Below are positions 16,584 to 25,277 of a DNA stretch of 64,000 nt, in pieces. Position 1 is the stretch's first letter; the number at the start of each line of letters is the position of its first letter. Origin of the DNA: Streptomonospora mangrovi (GTDB taxonomy: Bacteria > Actinomycetota > Actinomycetes > Streptosporangiales > Streptosporangiaceae); contig NZ_JAJAQC010000001.1 of the NCBI RefSeq assembly GCF_027604915.1, forward strand, positions 1-64,000, given 5' to 3'. Under the pieces are notes generated by a model that saw nothing but the letters and a program-made list of their open reading frames with translations, did not search any database and was not told the origin of the DNA. A program made the translations under genes and the position numbers.

Positions 16584-17212
16584 GGCAACGACGATAACGG
16601 CCGCCCCGCGACCGCCCCGGGGCCCGCTCGGCCCCTCCGCGGCCGCCCCGGGCGGCCCGGATCGCCGCCGTGGCGGGGATGCCGGGCGCCGGGGCGGGCG
16701 CGTCGGGGCCGCTGAGAGCGCACGTGTGCTTTATGACATTGTGAGCGGCCCATTTCGGCCGCCTCCGGCTCTGGGCGTGGTGGGCTCGGCGGTCTACCGT
16801 GAACCCAAGGACCCGCGCCGTGCGGTGCTCCGGCGCCGTTCTCCTGGCACGAGACTCCGCCGGACCCCGCGGCCGCCGGATCCGCGTCGACACACGCTGA
16901 GCGTGGGGCCGTTCGCTGACGTCGCTGGGGCAACGTCGGCTCGCATCGGTCGATGCTCCGCGGTGCTCGACGGCCCCACCGGCCCGTGAAACCGTCCACG
17001 CGGGCCGGTGGCGGCGTCCCCCGGCCGCCCCCGGCCGCCCCGCGCCCCCCGGCGGCGCGTCCGGCCGGATCCGGCCCCCGGCGCAGCTCCGCGCCCGCGC
17101 CCGGAGGCGGCGCCCGCACCCCCGCCGTACCGGCCGCCCGCCGGGCGCCGAGGCCCTACCATTGAGCTGTTTGGGCTGTTCCGCACACCGGCGCAAGGAG
17201 CCACACGAACCA
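16584..17212. other. Divergent intergenic region between pucR and hisS
   Basis: 629 bp without a supported gene. It holds an A/T-richer patch near 16730-16745 (possible pucR promoter elements), TACCGT at 16795-16800 that could serve a plus-strand transcript, a multi-branched inverted-repeat array at 16903-17011 (listed separately), and TACCAT at 17157-17162 as a possible hisS -10 element. Confidence 0.55.
16903..17011 (+). ncRNA. Candidate structured RNA or leader upstream of hisS
   Basis: Arms gtggggccgt (16903-16912) and acggccccac (16970-16979) pair perfectly and enclose two smaller hairpins (ctgacgt/acgtcgg near 16916-16939, and gcat/atgc near 16943-16955), giving a three-way-junction shape. 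A second perfect 11-bp stem (16976-16986 with 17001-17011) overlaps the right arm of the first, so the two are mutually exclusive, like a switch. The strand is inferred from hisS lying downstream. No T-box or known class is recognised, and GC-rich DNA gives chance stems. Confidence 0.35.
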
Positions 17213-18550
17213 ATGTCCGACCAGCGCGTCCTCCGCCCCGCACCCGTCAGCGGCTTCCCCGAGTGGTCGCCGGAGATCCGGTCCGTGGAGCAGCGCTGGC
17301 TGGACCATATCCGCGCCGGGTTCGAGCGCTACGGGTTCGCCTCGGTCGAGACCCCCTCGGTCGAGAACCTCGACGTCCTGCTGGCCAAGGGCGAGACCTC
17401 CCAGGAGGTCTACACCCTGCACCGGCTCCAGGCCGACCCCGACGACCGCTCCGACGCCCGCCTGGGCCTGCACTTCGACCTCACCGTGCCGTTCGCCCGC
17501 TACGTGGCCCAGCACTTCAACGACCTCACCTTCCCGTTCAAGCGCTACCAGATGCAGCGCGTGTGGCGGGGCGAGCGCCCCCAGGAGGGGCGGTTCCGCG
17601 AGTTCACCCAGTGCGACATCGACGTCATCAACGTCGACCAGGTGCCGCTGCACTTCGACGCCGAACTCCCGCGCATCGCGCACGAGGTGCTGAGCGGGCT
17701 GGACCTCCCCGCCTGGACGCTCTACGTCAACAACCGCAAGGTGCTCCAGGGCTTCTACGAGGGGCTGGGGATCGCCGACCCCGTCGCGGTCATCCGCGCC
17801 GTCGACAAGCTGCACAAGATCGGCGCCGACGCCGTCCGCGAGATCCTGGTCGAGCGGGCCGGGCTCACCCCCGAGCAGGCCGGCCGCTGCCTGGACCTGG
17901 CGGCCGTCAAGGGCGCCGACTCCGCCTCGGTGGTCGCCGAGGTCACCAAGCTGGGGGTGTCCTCCGCGCTGCTGGACCAGGGTCTGGAGGAGCTGGCGTT
18001 CGTGCTGGACTCCCTGGCCGACCTCCCGGCCGGCGCGGTGGTGGCCGACCTCTCCGTCGCGCGCGGGCTGGACTACTACACCGGCACGGTCTACGAGGCC
18101 GCCTTCGACGACGACCCCGGCTACGGCAGCATCTGCGCGGGCGGCCGCTACGAGGACCTCGCCGGCCAGTTCATCCGGCGCAGCCTGCCCGGGGTGGGCA
18201 TCTCCATCGGCCTCACCCGGATCTTCGCCAAGCTGGTGGCCGAGGGCAGGATCGCCCCGGGCCGCTCCTGCCCCACCGACGTGCTGGTGGTGCTGCCCTC
18301 GGCCGAGCGCCGCGACGACGCCCTGCGCACCGCCGCCCTGCTGCGCGGGCGCGGCGTCAACACCGAGGTCTACCACCAGCCCGCCAAGCTCGGGAAGCAG
18401 ATCCAGTACGCCTCGCGCAAGGGCATCCCCTTCGTGTGGTTCCCCCCGTTCGAGGACGGCAAGGGCCACGAGGTCAAGGACATGGCCGGCGGCGACCAGA
18501 CCGCCGCCGACCCCGCGTCCTGGCTGCCGCCCGCGCCCGCGCGGGACTGA
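17213..18550 (+). CDS. hisS: Histidyl-tRNA synthetase
   Basis: This 445-aa class II aminoacyl-tRNA synthetase charges tRNA-His. Features are motif 1 around the N-terminal FPEWSPEIRSVEQRWLDHI, motif 2 with KRYQMQRVWRGERPQEGRFR followed by EFTQCDIDVI, the HisA motif LDYYTGTVYEA, motif 3 SLPGVGISIGLTRIF and a C-terminal anticodon-binding domain (DVLVVLPSAERRDDAL). ATG 17213 has AAGGAG at 17195-17200. Family length is about 420-450 aa. A 12-bp hairpin (18557-18584) ends the gene, so it is probably monocistronic. The sequence resembles the longer eukaryote-like/actinobacterial HisRS branch by its ADPDDRSDARLGLHFDLTVP block. Confidence 0.96.
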   Translation: MSDQRVLRPAPVSGFPEWSPEIRSVEQRWLDHIRAGFERYGFASVETPSVENLDVLLAKGETSQEVYTLHRLQADPDDRSDARLGLHFDLTVPFARYVAQHFNDLTFPFKRYQMQRVWRGERPQEGRFREFTQCDIDVINVDQVPLHFDAELPRIAHEVLSGLDLPAWTLYVNNRKVLQGFYEGLGIADPVAVIRAVDKLHKIGADAVREILVERAGLTPEQAGRCLDLAAVKGADSASVVAEVTKLGVSSALLDQGLEELAFVLDSLADLPAGAVVADLSVARGLDYYTGTVYEAAFDDDPGYGSICAGGRYEDLAGQFIRRSLPGVGISIGLTRIFAKLVAEGRIAPGRSCPTDVLVVLPSAERRDDALRTAALLRGRGVNTEVYHQPAKLGKQIQYASRKGIPFVWFPPFEDGKGHEVKDMAGGDQTAADPASWLPPAPARD

Positions 18551-18556
18551 TCCGCC

Positions 18557-18584
18557 GCGGCGGCGGGCGCGGGCCCGCCGCCGC
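18557..18584 (+). terminator. hisS terminator hairpin
   Basis: A 12-bp GC stem (18557-18568 with 18573-18584) with a four-base loop begins seven bases after the hisS stop. Confidence 0.75.
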
Positions 18585-18696
18585 CGAGCCGGAACCGGCC
18601 ATTCCCGGGACAGGGCCGGTCCCGCGTGGAAAACTGGCCGACACCGGCGCCGCAGCCCTGGCGGCACCGGCGCGGCCACGACCACGCGGCTGCCGA

Positions 18697-21156
18697 GTGA
18701 ACGAGGCCATGACACACCCGCGCCCCACCCCGAGCCCGGCGACCGGGCCGTTCCCCGGCGACATGGTCGGCCGCGAACGCGACGTCGCGGAGCTGTGCCG
18801 GATCGTCGGGCAGAGCCGCCTGGTGTCCCTCACCGGCAGCGGGGGCATGGGCAAGACCCGGCTGGCGGTGCGCGTCAGCGACCTGGTGCGCGCCCGCTTC
18901 ACCCACGGCAGCGGCTTCGTCGACCTCAGCGAGGCCGCCACCCCCGACCAGGTGGTGCGGGCGGTGGGCCGCTCCCTGCGGGTCCTGGAGAACAGCCAGA
19001 AGCCGCCGCTGGAGGCGATCGTCACCGCGCTGCGCCACCGGCGCACGCTGCTGCTGCTGGACACCTGCGAGCGGGCCGTCGCCGCGCTGGCCGAGCTGTG
19101 CCGGGTGCTGCTGGACACCTGCCCGGGGGTGCACATCCTGGCCACCAGCCGCCAGCCGCTGCGGGTCTGCGGCGAGACCGTGTGGCGGGTGCCCCCGCTG
19201 TCGCTGCCCCCGCCCCCGCGCCCCTCCGACGAGGGCCGCCCGCCCGCCGCCGTGGGGCCCGACCACGTCCTGCGCTACGAGGCGGTGCGCCTGTTCGCCG
19301 CCCGCGCCGCCCGCGCCCGCCCCGGGTTCCGGGTGACCGCCGACAACGCCGGCGCCATCGCCAGCATCTGCCGGATGCTGGACGGCGTGCCGCTGGCCAT
19401 CGAACTGGCGGCGGCGCGCGTGCGGGTGCTGTCGGTCCACCAGATCCTCAGCCGGCTCGACGACCGGTTCCGGCTGCTGGTGACGGCCGGCAGCGAACTC
19501 CCCGCCCGCCAGCGCACCCTGCGCGCGGTGCTGGAGTGGAGCCACGACCTGCTCGTCCACCCCGAGCAGATCCTGCTGCGCCGCCTCACCGTGTTCGGCA
19601 TCTGGAACCGCATCCAGGCCGAGCGGGTGTGCGGCCACAGCGGGGTGGACGCGGCCGAGGTCGCCCGGCTGCTGGGGTCGCTGTGCGACAAGTCGCTGAT
19701 CGTGCCCGACGGCGAGGTCGACGGCGTGGCCTACTACCGCCTGCCCGACACCGTGCGCGCCTACGCCGCCGAGCGCCTGGCCGCCGCCGGCGAGGAGGCC
19801 GACACCTGGCGGCGCTGCCTGGACGCCGCCGTCGCCGACACCGAGGCCATGGCCGAGGCGGTGTCCGGCCCCCTGTCCTGGCCCGAGCGCCTGGCCTTCC
19901 TGCGGGTGCTCGACCACCACCGCGAGAACACCGCCCGGCTGCTGGAGTGGGCCCAGCGCCACGGCCGCGCCGAGGAGGGCCTGCGGCTGTGCGTGGCGCT
20001 GCGGCCCTACTGGTTCGCGCGCGGGCTGCTGGCCGAGGGCAGCCGGTCGCTGCGCCGGCTGCTGGCGGAGTCCCCCGAGGACCTGCCGCCGCATGTGCGC
20101 GCCCGTGCGCTGGCCGTGCGCGCGGAGCTGAGCCTGGACCTGGAGGGCGCCCGCACGGCCGCCTCCATCGCCGACACCGCCCTGGAGGCCGCGCGCGCCT
20201 GCGGCGACGCGCCGGCGGCGGTGATCGCCTGGGGTGTGCGGGCGGCGGCGGCGCTGCGCGCCGGCGAGGACGCGGCGTGCGTGGCGGCCGCCGAACGCGC
20301 GCTGGCCGACGCCGCCGGGGTCAGCGACCACTTCACCGAGGTGTCGGTGCTGGGCACCCTGGGCCGCCTGGCCCGGCGCTCCGGCGACCTGGACACCGCC
20401 GAGAAGTACCTCAACCGCAGCGTCGAGGCGGCCGAGAAGCTGGGCGACCTGTGGTGCGTGGCCCGCTGCCTGAACGGGCTGGGGGTGCTGGCCACCCAGC
20501 GCGGCGACCTCGACGTCGCCGCCGAGCAGCTCGACCGCGCCATGCGGATCTTCGGCGACATGGGGATCGCCCCGGAGACCGCGCGCTCCTCGGCCGCGAT
20601 GGGCCACCTCGACCTCGCCCGCGGCGACGTCTCCGGCGCGCGCCGCCGGTTCGCCGGCTGCCTGCGCATCAGCGCCGCCTCGGGCCGGCGCGCCGCCGTG
20701 GCGCGGGCGCTGGAGGCGCTGGCCGAGCTGGCGGTCGCCGAGGAGCAGCCCGAGCGGGCGGCCGCTCTGGCGGGGGTGGCGGCGCGGCTGCACGCCGGGC
20801 TGCGCCAGCCCTATCCGCGCGCCGAGCGCGTCTTCGGCGCCGTCTGCCAGACCCTGCCCGCCGAGGCCGCCCAGCGGGCCTGGAAGTCCTGGCGCACCCT
20901 GCCGCTGGAGGAGGTGGTGGAGCGCGCCGCGACCTTCCCGGTGCCGCGCCGCCCGCTGCCGACGCTGCTGACCCCGCGCGAGCGCGAGATCGCGGTTTTG
21001 GTCGGCGAGGAGATGTCCAACCGGCAGATCGCCCAGCACCTCACCATCAGCCAGCCCACGGTCGCCCGCCACATCGCCAACATCTTCCGCAAGCTGCTCA
21101 TCACCTCCCGCGCCCAGCTCGCGGACTGGGCGGCCGAGCACGGACTGAACCGCTGA
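18697..21156 (+). CDS. AfsR-like STAND ATPase/TPR/LuxR regulator (first of tandem pair)
   Basis: This protein of about 819 aa has an N-terminal P-loop (VSLTGSGGMGKTRLAVRVSD), a Walker B-like LLLLDTCERAV, NB-ARC/STAND motifs including LDGVPLAIELAAARVRVLS and the winged-helix part, then TPR-like helical repeats (about residues 420-720). It ends in a LuxR helix-turn-helix with LTPREREIAVLVGEEMSNRQ and SQPTVARHIANIFRKL. This is the LAL/AfsR-related architecture: ATP-dependent oligomerisation gated by an unknown ligand or partner. GTG 18697 and ATG 18709 are both possible; neither has a clear ribosome-binding site. It is followed 173 bp later by a paralogue of the same design. The target genes are unknown. 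Confidence 0.85.
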   Translation: MNEAMTHPRPTPSPATGPFPGDMVGRERDVAELCRIVGQSRLVSLTGSGGMGKTRLAVRVSDLVRARFTHGSGFVDLSEAATPDQVVRAVGRSLRVLENSQKPPLEAIVTALRHRRTLLLLDTCERAVAALAELCRVLLDTCPGVHILATSRQPLRVCGETVWRVPPLSLPPPPRPSDEGRPPAAVGPDHVLRYEAVRLFAARAARARPGFRVTADNAGAIASICRMLDGVPLAIELAAARVRVLSVHQILSRLDDRFRLLVTAGSELPARQRTLRAVLEWSHDLLVHPEQILLRRLTVFGIWNRIQAERVCGHSGVDAAEVARLLGSLCDKSLIVPDGEVDGVAYYRLPDTVRAYAAERLAAAGEEADTWRRCLDAAVADTEAMAEAVSGPLSWPERLAFLRVLDHHRENTARLLEWAQRHGRAEEGLRLCVALRPYWFARGLLAEGSRSLRRLLAESPEDLPPHVRARALAVRAELSLDLEGARTAASIADTALEAARACGDAPAAVIAWGVRAAAALRAGEDAACVAAAERALADAAGVSDHFTEVSVLGTLGRLARRSGDLDTAEKYLNRSVEAAEKLGDLWCVARCLNGLGVLATQRGDLDVAAEQLDRAMRIFGDMGIAPETARSSAAMGHLDLARGDVSGARRRFAGCLRISAASGRRAAVARALEALAELAVAEEQPERAAALAGVAARLHAGLRQPYPRAERVFGAVCQTLPAEAAQRAWKSWRTLPLEEVVERAATFPVPRRPLPTLLTPREREIAVLVGEEMSNRQIAQHLTISQPTVARHIANIFRKLLITSRAQLADWAAEHGLNR

Positions 21157-21212
21157 GGCCCCGGGCGGCCGGCGGCCGCGCCGGGGCGGGGCGTGATCCG
21201 ATTCCGCGGTAC

Positions 21213-21241
21213 CGCTTGCGCACCGAGTGTGCACCTACTAA
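21213..21241 (+). promoter_or_regulatory. Candidate promoter with short dyad before the second regulator
   Basis: TGCGCAC/GTGTGCA (21217-21233) forms a short dyad with one G-T mismatch, directly upstream of a -10-like TACTAA (21236-21241). The leader to GTG 21330 would be about 80 nt. Confidence 0.35.
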
Positions 21242-21329
21242 GACAGAGCTTTAGGCACGAGCACGCACCACTCCCGATCCCGCCCTTACCCCCAGGCAAG
21301 GTGAGCGCGGTCCCCGACTGCCTACTCGT

Positions 21330-23783
21330 GTGAAGGCCATGGCACTTCAGACCGCGCCCGCGCGGCAGAACCTCCCCGTTGAGACCGACAGCTTCATCGG
21401 ACGCGACCGGGATCTGAGCGACCTGTTGCGGCTGCTCGACGCCGACCGCGTCGTCACCCTCAGTGGCGCCGACGGCATCGGCAAGACCCGGCTGGCGCTG
21501 CGGCTGGCGGCGCACGCCACCGCCTCCTTCCCCGACGGCGTGTGGCTGGCCGACCTCTCCGGCCTGGACACCCGCGCCGAGGTCGCCGCCCGGATCGCCG
21601 CGGCGGTGGGCGTGACCGAGGAGGCGCTGGCCGACCCGGTCGAGAACCTGTGCGAGACCCTGCGCCGCCGGGCGCTGCTGCTGGTACTGGACGACTGCGA
21701 CGCAGCCGCCGGCCACGTCGCCGAGGTCGCCGCCGCGCTGGTCGCCGGCTGCCCCGCGCTGTCGCTGCTGCTGACCGCGAGCGAGCCGCTGCGGGTGCCC
21801 GGCGAGCGGGTCTGGCGGGTGCCACCGCTGACCCTGCCGCGCGAGGGCGCCGACCCCGCCGAGAGCGGCGCGGTGCGGCTGTTCCTGGACCGCGCCGCGG
21901 CCGCCGCGCCCGGTTTCACCGTCGACCCCGCCGGGCTGCGGGCCGTCGCGCGGGTGTGCGAACGGCTCGGCGGCGTGCCGCTGGCCGTGGAGCTGGTGGC
22001 CGCGTGGGCGGGACGGGTGCCGCTGGACCGCCTGGCCGAGGGGCTGGCGGCCTACCTGCCCGCGGCGCCGGGGCGCCGCCACGGCCGCGCCGCGCGGCTG
22101 CGCCTGGTGGAGGGCGTGCTGGCCTGGAGCCACGCCCTGCTCAGCGGGCCCGAGCGGGTGCTGCTGCGGCGGCTGTCGGTGTTTCCCGACTGGGACCTCG
22201 AAGGCGCCGAGCGGGTGTGCGGCGGCGCCCCGCTGGAGGAGCCGGCGGTGCTGGACCTGCTGTCGGGGCTGGTGGACCGCGCGCTGGTCGCGCTCACCGG
22301 CGAGCACCACAACCGGGTGCGCTACCGGCTGCCCGGCGCGGTCCGCCGGTTCGCCGCCGCCCGCCTGGCGGAGTCCGGCGAGGCCGACGAGGTCGGCGCC
22401 GCGCACACCGCGCGGATGGCCGCCGTCGCCGAGGAGCTGGGCCGCATCGCGATGGAGGGCCGGCCCATGCCCTGGGCCGAGCGGTTCGGCCACCTGCAAC
22501 GGGTGGTCTCGGAGTACGGCAACATGCGCGCCGCGCTGCTGCGGGCCGAGCGGCGCGGCGACGCCGCCTCGGGGCTGCGGCTGTGCGCGGGGCTGCGGAC
22601 CTACTGGGTCCTGGGCCACCACTTCGGCGAGGCCGGGGCCTGGTGCGACTCCTTCCTGCCCATGGCGGGCGGCGACGACGCGCTGCGCGCCCCGGTGCTG
22701 GTGCTGCGCGCCCAGGTGTACCGCGCCCAGCGCCGCTACGCCGAGGCCGCGCGCGCGGCGGCCCGGGCCGAGGAGCTGGGCCGGGCGGCCGGCGACGCCG
22801 AGACGGTGGGCCAGGCGCTGAACGTGCTGGCCGACCTCGACGTCCGCGACGGCGCCTACGCGCGGGCGCGCGAGCGGGCCGTCGAGGTGCTGGAGTCGGC
22901 CCGCTCCACCGGCGACCTGTGGAACGAGGCGGTGGCGCTGGCCCTGGTGGGCGCGGTCGCCGTGCACACCCGCGAGCTGGGCGAAGCCGACACCCGGTTC
23001 AACACCGCGCTGATGATCATGCGGGGCATGGACCACCGCTGGGGGGTGGGCCTGGTGCTGATGGCCCAGGGCGCGGCCGCCGAGGTGCAGGGCGACGCCC
23101 AGAGCGCCGACCGCTGCTACCGCGAGGCGCTGGACATCCAGCGCGGCATCGGCTCGGCGCCGGAGATCGCGGCGGCGCTGGCGGGGGTGGGCCGCATCGC
23201 CCCGGCCCTGGGGTCGGTGGCCCAGTCCTACGACTACCTCAGCGAGAGCTTGCTGGTGGCCCACGCGGCCGGGCACCGCCCCGGTGTCGCCCACGCCCTG
23301 ACCGCCATCGCCAAGGTCGCGCTGGAGCAGGGCGCGGCCGCCGACGCGTTGCGGTGCGCGGGCGCGGCGGCGGCCCTGCGCGGCGGGCTGGACTCCGAAC
23401 TGCCCGACCCGCTCCGCCTGGCGGCCCCCGCCGGGGTGGGGGCCGATCCCGAGCAGGTGCGGGCCTGGTGGGAGGAGGGCGGTCGGCTCGGGCTGGACGC
23501 CGCCGTGGACCTCGCGCTGCGCATCACCGAGTCGGGCCGCCCGATGCGGCCGCGCCCCGCGCCCACCCGCTTGTCCCAGCCGCCGCGCACGGCGCTCACC
23601 CCGCGCGAGCACGAGATCGCGCAGCTCATCGGGCAGGGGCAGAGCAACCGGGTGATCTCGGAGAACCTGTTCATCACCCAGGCGACCGTGGCGCGCCACG
23701 TCGCCAACATCAACCGCAAGATGGGCTTCAACTCCCGCCGGCAGATCGCCGCGTGGGTGAACCGCCATGCGGTGTCGCCGTGA
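21330..23783 (+). CDS. AfsR-like STAND ATPase/TPR/LuxR regulator (second of tandem pair)
   Basis: 817 aa with the same architecture as its upstream neighbour: P-loop VVTLSGADGIGKTRLALRLA, Walker B-like LLLVLDDCDAAAG, LGGVPLAVELVAAWAGRV, TPR-like helices (about residues 380-720), and a C-terminal LuxR HTH with LTPREHEIAQLIGQGQSNRV and TQATVARHVANINRKM. Asp-Gly-Ile replaces Gly-Gly-Met in the P-loop but the Gly-Lys-Thr is intact, so ATP binding is expected. GTG 21330 was used; ATG 21339 (MALQTAPARQN) is an equally good start and neither has a clear ribosome-binding site. The two proteins align along their length and look like an old tandem duplication. Confidence 0.85.
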   Translation: MKAMALQTAPARQNLPVETDSFIGRDRDLSDLLRLLDADRVVTLSGADGIGKTRLALRLAAHATASFPDGVWLADLSGLDTRAEVAARIAAAVGVTEEALADPVENLCETLRRRALLLVLDDCDAAAGHVAEVAAALVAGCPALSLLLTASEPLRVPGERVWRVPPLTLPREGADPAESGAVRLFLDRAAAAAPGFTVDPAGLRAVARVCERLGGVPLAVELVAAWAGRVPLDRLAEGLAAYLPAAPGRRHGRAARLRLVEGVLAWSHALLSGPERVLLRRLSVFPDWDLEGAERVCGGAPLEEPAVLDLLSGLVDRALVALTGEHHNRVRYRLPGAVRRFAAARLAESGEADEVGAAHTARMAAVAEELGRIAMEGRPMPWAERFGHLQRVVSEYGNMRAALLRAERRGDAASGLRLCAGLRTYWVLGHHFGEAGAWCDSFLPMAGGDDALRAPVLVLRAQVYRAQRRYAEAARAAARAEELGRAAGDAETVGQALNVLADLDVRDGAYARARERAVEVLESARSTGDLWNEAVALALVGAVAVHTRELGEADTRFNTALMIMRGMDHRWGVGLVLMAQGAAAEVQGDAQSADRCYREALDIQRGIGSAPEIAAALAGVGRIAPALGSVAQSYDYLSESLLVAHAAGHRPGVAHALTAIAKVALEQGAAADALRCAGAAAALRGGLDSELPDPLRLAAPAGVGADPEQVRAWWEEGGRLGLDAAVDLALRITESGRPMRPRPAPTRLSQPPRTALTPREHEIAQLIGQGQSNRVISENLFITQATVARHVANINRKMGFNSRRQIAAWVNRHAVSP

Positions 23784-24378
23784 GACGCCGGTGAACTGCG
23801 GCGTTCCCGGCTGAACCATATCCGGCCCGGATCTACATATGCAGATGCACTCGTTTCTGCATGTGCAAAAGCGCGCGAAAACGCTAGAGTCGTCCTCATG
23901 AGACCGGCCCCGGTGCCGGCGCCCCGGCGCCGGATTCCCGGAACCGGCTCAGACCTCCCGGAGGCCGCACCTCCGGGACGCCGTGACCGCCGCGGACCCG
24001 CGTCCGCGTGCCGGCCCCGCCTGACGTCAACGGGGGCCGGCGCGCACGGGAGTCCCGGCGCCGCGGCATCGCTGGAGCCGTGCCGCCGCGGGCGCGCTGA
24101 GGGGATGCGCCCGCGGATCCCATCGGCACGGCACCGCCGGGCTCGCCACGTGGAGGGGGCGTGACGAGCCCGGCGCGCGATGACGGCCGGGGTGTCCGGC
24201 GGTGCGCGGCCGATCTGCCCCCGGGCAGCGGCCCGCGCCGGTGCGCCGCGGGCGCCGCCGCCGCGGCGCGAGGGGTCCGAGGTGGGCCCGCGCGCCGAGT
24301 GGGAGGCGGCCGGCGGCGCCCGCGCACCGCGCCGCACACCGACACCGCCGCACACCCCGCGCCGGAGGGGAGGGACCC
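23784..24378. other. 595-bp gene-poor region with a dyad-rich promoter
   Basis: No convincing gene. A/T-rich sequence near 23820-23890 holds a double dyad (23839-23867) and a -10-like TAGAGT (23885-23890). An 88-codon Arg/Pro-rich open frame (23898-24164) follows it, but its composition looks like frame-shadow sequence. The unit may be a long leader for the adenylate-forming-like gene at 24379, which has its own strong ribosome-binding site. Confidence 0.5.
23839..23890 (+). promoter_or_regulatory. Dyad-containing promoter candidate
   Basis: ATGCAGA (23839-23845) and TCTGCAT (23856-23862) form a perfect 7-bp inverted repeat, interleaved with TGCAC (23846-23850) and GTGCA (23863-23867). TAGAGT at 23885-23890 could be the -10; the -35 window would overlap the right arms. 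The arms share TGCAT/ATGCA with the palindrome at 9651-9672. Confidence 0.4.
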
Positions 24379-25221
24379 ATGGACGTCGACCGGTGCGACT
24401 GGGCAGCGCGCCCTCTGGGCGCGCCCGTCCGCGCCCGCCCGGCCGGCTCGCTCACCGGCGGGCTGGCCGACCGGCTGCGCCGCGGCCCCGGCCGCCCCCG
24501 GGTGCGCGACACCTCGGGCACCGACCTGGACGCGCTGGCCTTCGCCGAGACCGTGGAGCGCGCCGCCGCCGGGCTGAGCCGGCGCGGCACCTGCCCCGAC
24601 GACGTGGTGGGCGTGCTGGCGCCGGTGTGCCCCGAGCGGCTGACCGCGGTCTACACGGTGATGGCCGTGGGCGGGATCGCGCTGCCCCTGGACCTGGACT
24701 CCGACCTGGAGACCATCATCGAGGTCCTCACCGCCGTGGACGCCCGGATGATCCTGGTGACCGCGCCGCTGGCGGGGATCGCCCGCGAACTCGCCGACCG
24801 CTCCCGGGTGCGCCAGGTGGTGTCCTTCGGCGAGGCGCCCGAGACCACCCCGTTCGACGAACTGCTCATGCCCAGCCCTGACGGCAGCCGCTACGGCCCC
24901 GCGCGCGGCCTGTTCGACAGCGGCATCCTGGCCTACACCGCCGACGCCCGGGGCGTGCGCACCGCGCTGCACGGCCACGGGCGGCTGCTGCGCCGCCTGG
25001 CCGAGGTCACCGAGGCGCTGGCGCTGGGCCCCGCCGACACCGTGGCGGTGGACTCCGCGATGGCCGAGCCCGAGCGCGCGGTGCTGGCCGCCGCCGCGCT
25101 GTGGAGCGGGGCCTCGGTGGTCACCACCGCCGCGCGGGGCGCCGAGGCCGTGGCCCGCGACCTGGCCGGGTTCGGCGTGACCGTCCACGGCTCCCCCGCG
25201 CCCGCCCGGGTGGCGGGCTGA
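24379..25221 (+). CDS. Truncated, motif-degenerate ANL (adenylate-forming) homologue
   Basis: This 280-aa protein starts at ATG 24379 behind a GGAGGGGAGGG ribosome-binding site. It resembles only the N-terminal subdomain of acyl-CoA synthetases and 4-coumarate-CoA ligases, with DVVGVLAPVCPERLTAVYTV and MAVGGIALPLDLDSDLETI like the usual early helices. The place where the A3 P-loop (YTSGTTGxPKGV) belongs reads ILAYTADARGVRTALHGHG, so the nucleotide-binding loop has lost its Ser/Thr/Gly residues. The later half and the C-terminal lid domain are absent, yet the gene is open, well initiated and ends cleanly before a terminator. Catalysis is therefore unlikely; a binding or regulatory role is inference. 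It could also be a decaying pseudogene. Confidence 0.65.
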   Translation: MDVDRCDWAARPLGAPVRARPAGSLTGGLADRLRRGPGRPRVRDTSGTDLDALAFAETVERAAAGLSRRGTCPDDVVGVLAPVCPERLTAVYTVMAVGGIALPLDLDSDLETIIEVLTAVDARMILVTAPLAGIARELADRSRVRQVVSFGEAPETTPFDELLMPSPDGSRYGPARGLFDSGILAYTADARGVRTALHGHGRLLRRLAEVTEALALGPADTVAVDSAMAEPERAVLAAAALWSGASVVTTAARGAEAVARDLAGFGVTVHGSPAPARVAG

Positions 25222-25223
25222 GG

Positions 25224-25246
25224 GCGCGGCGCCATCCGCGCCGCGC
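25224..25246. terminator. Bidirectional terminator hairpin
   Basis: A 9-bp stem (25224-25232 with 25238-25246) and a five-base loop lie between the convergent ANL-like and esterase genes. Confidence 0.65.
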
Positions 25247-25277
25247 GATCCGTGCCACCCGTGCCAGCCGTGCGGTG

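Noticed and set aside
16584-17212. T-box riboswitch for hisS
   Set aside because: No T-box core sequence or specifier-loop arrangement is visible; only generic hairpins are present.
23898-24164. 88-codon plus-strand open frame after a promoter-like dyad
   Set aside because: Arg/Pro/Gly-rich composition typical of random GC-rich frames, with no ribosome-binding site; kept only as part of an unexplained region.
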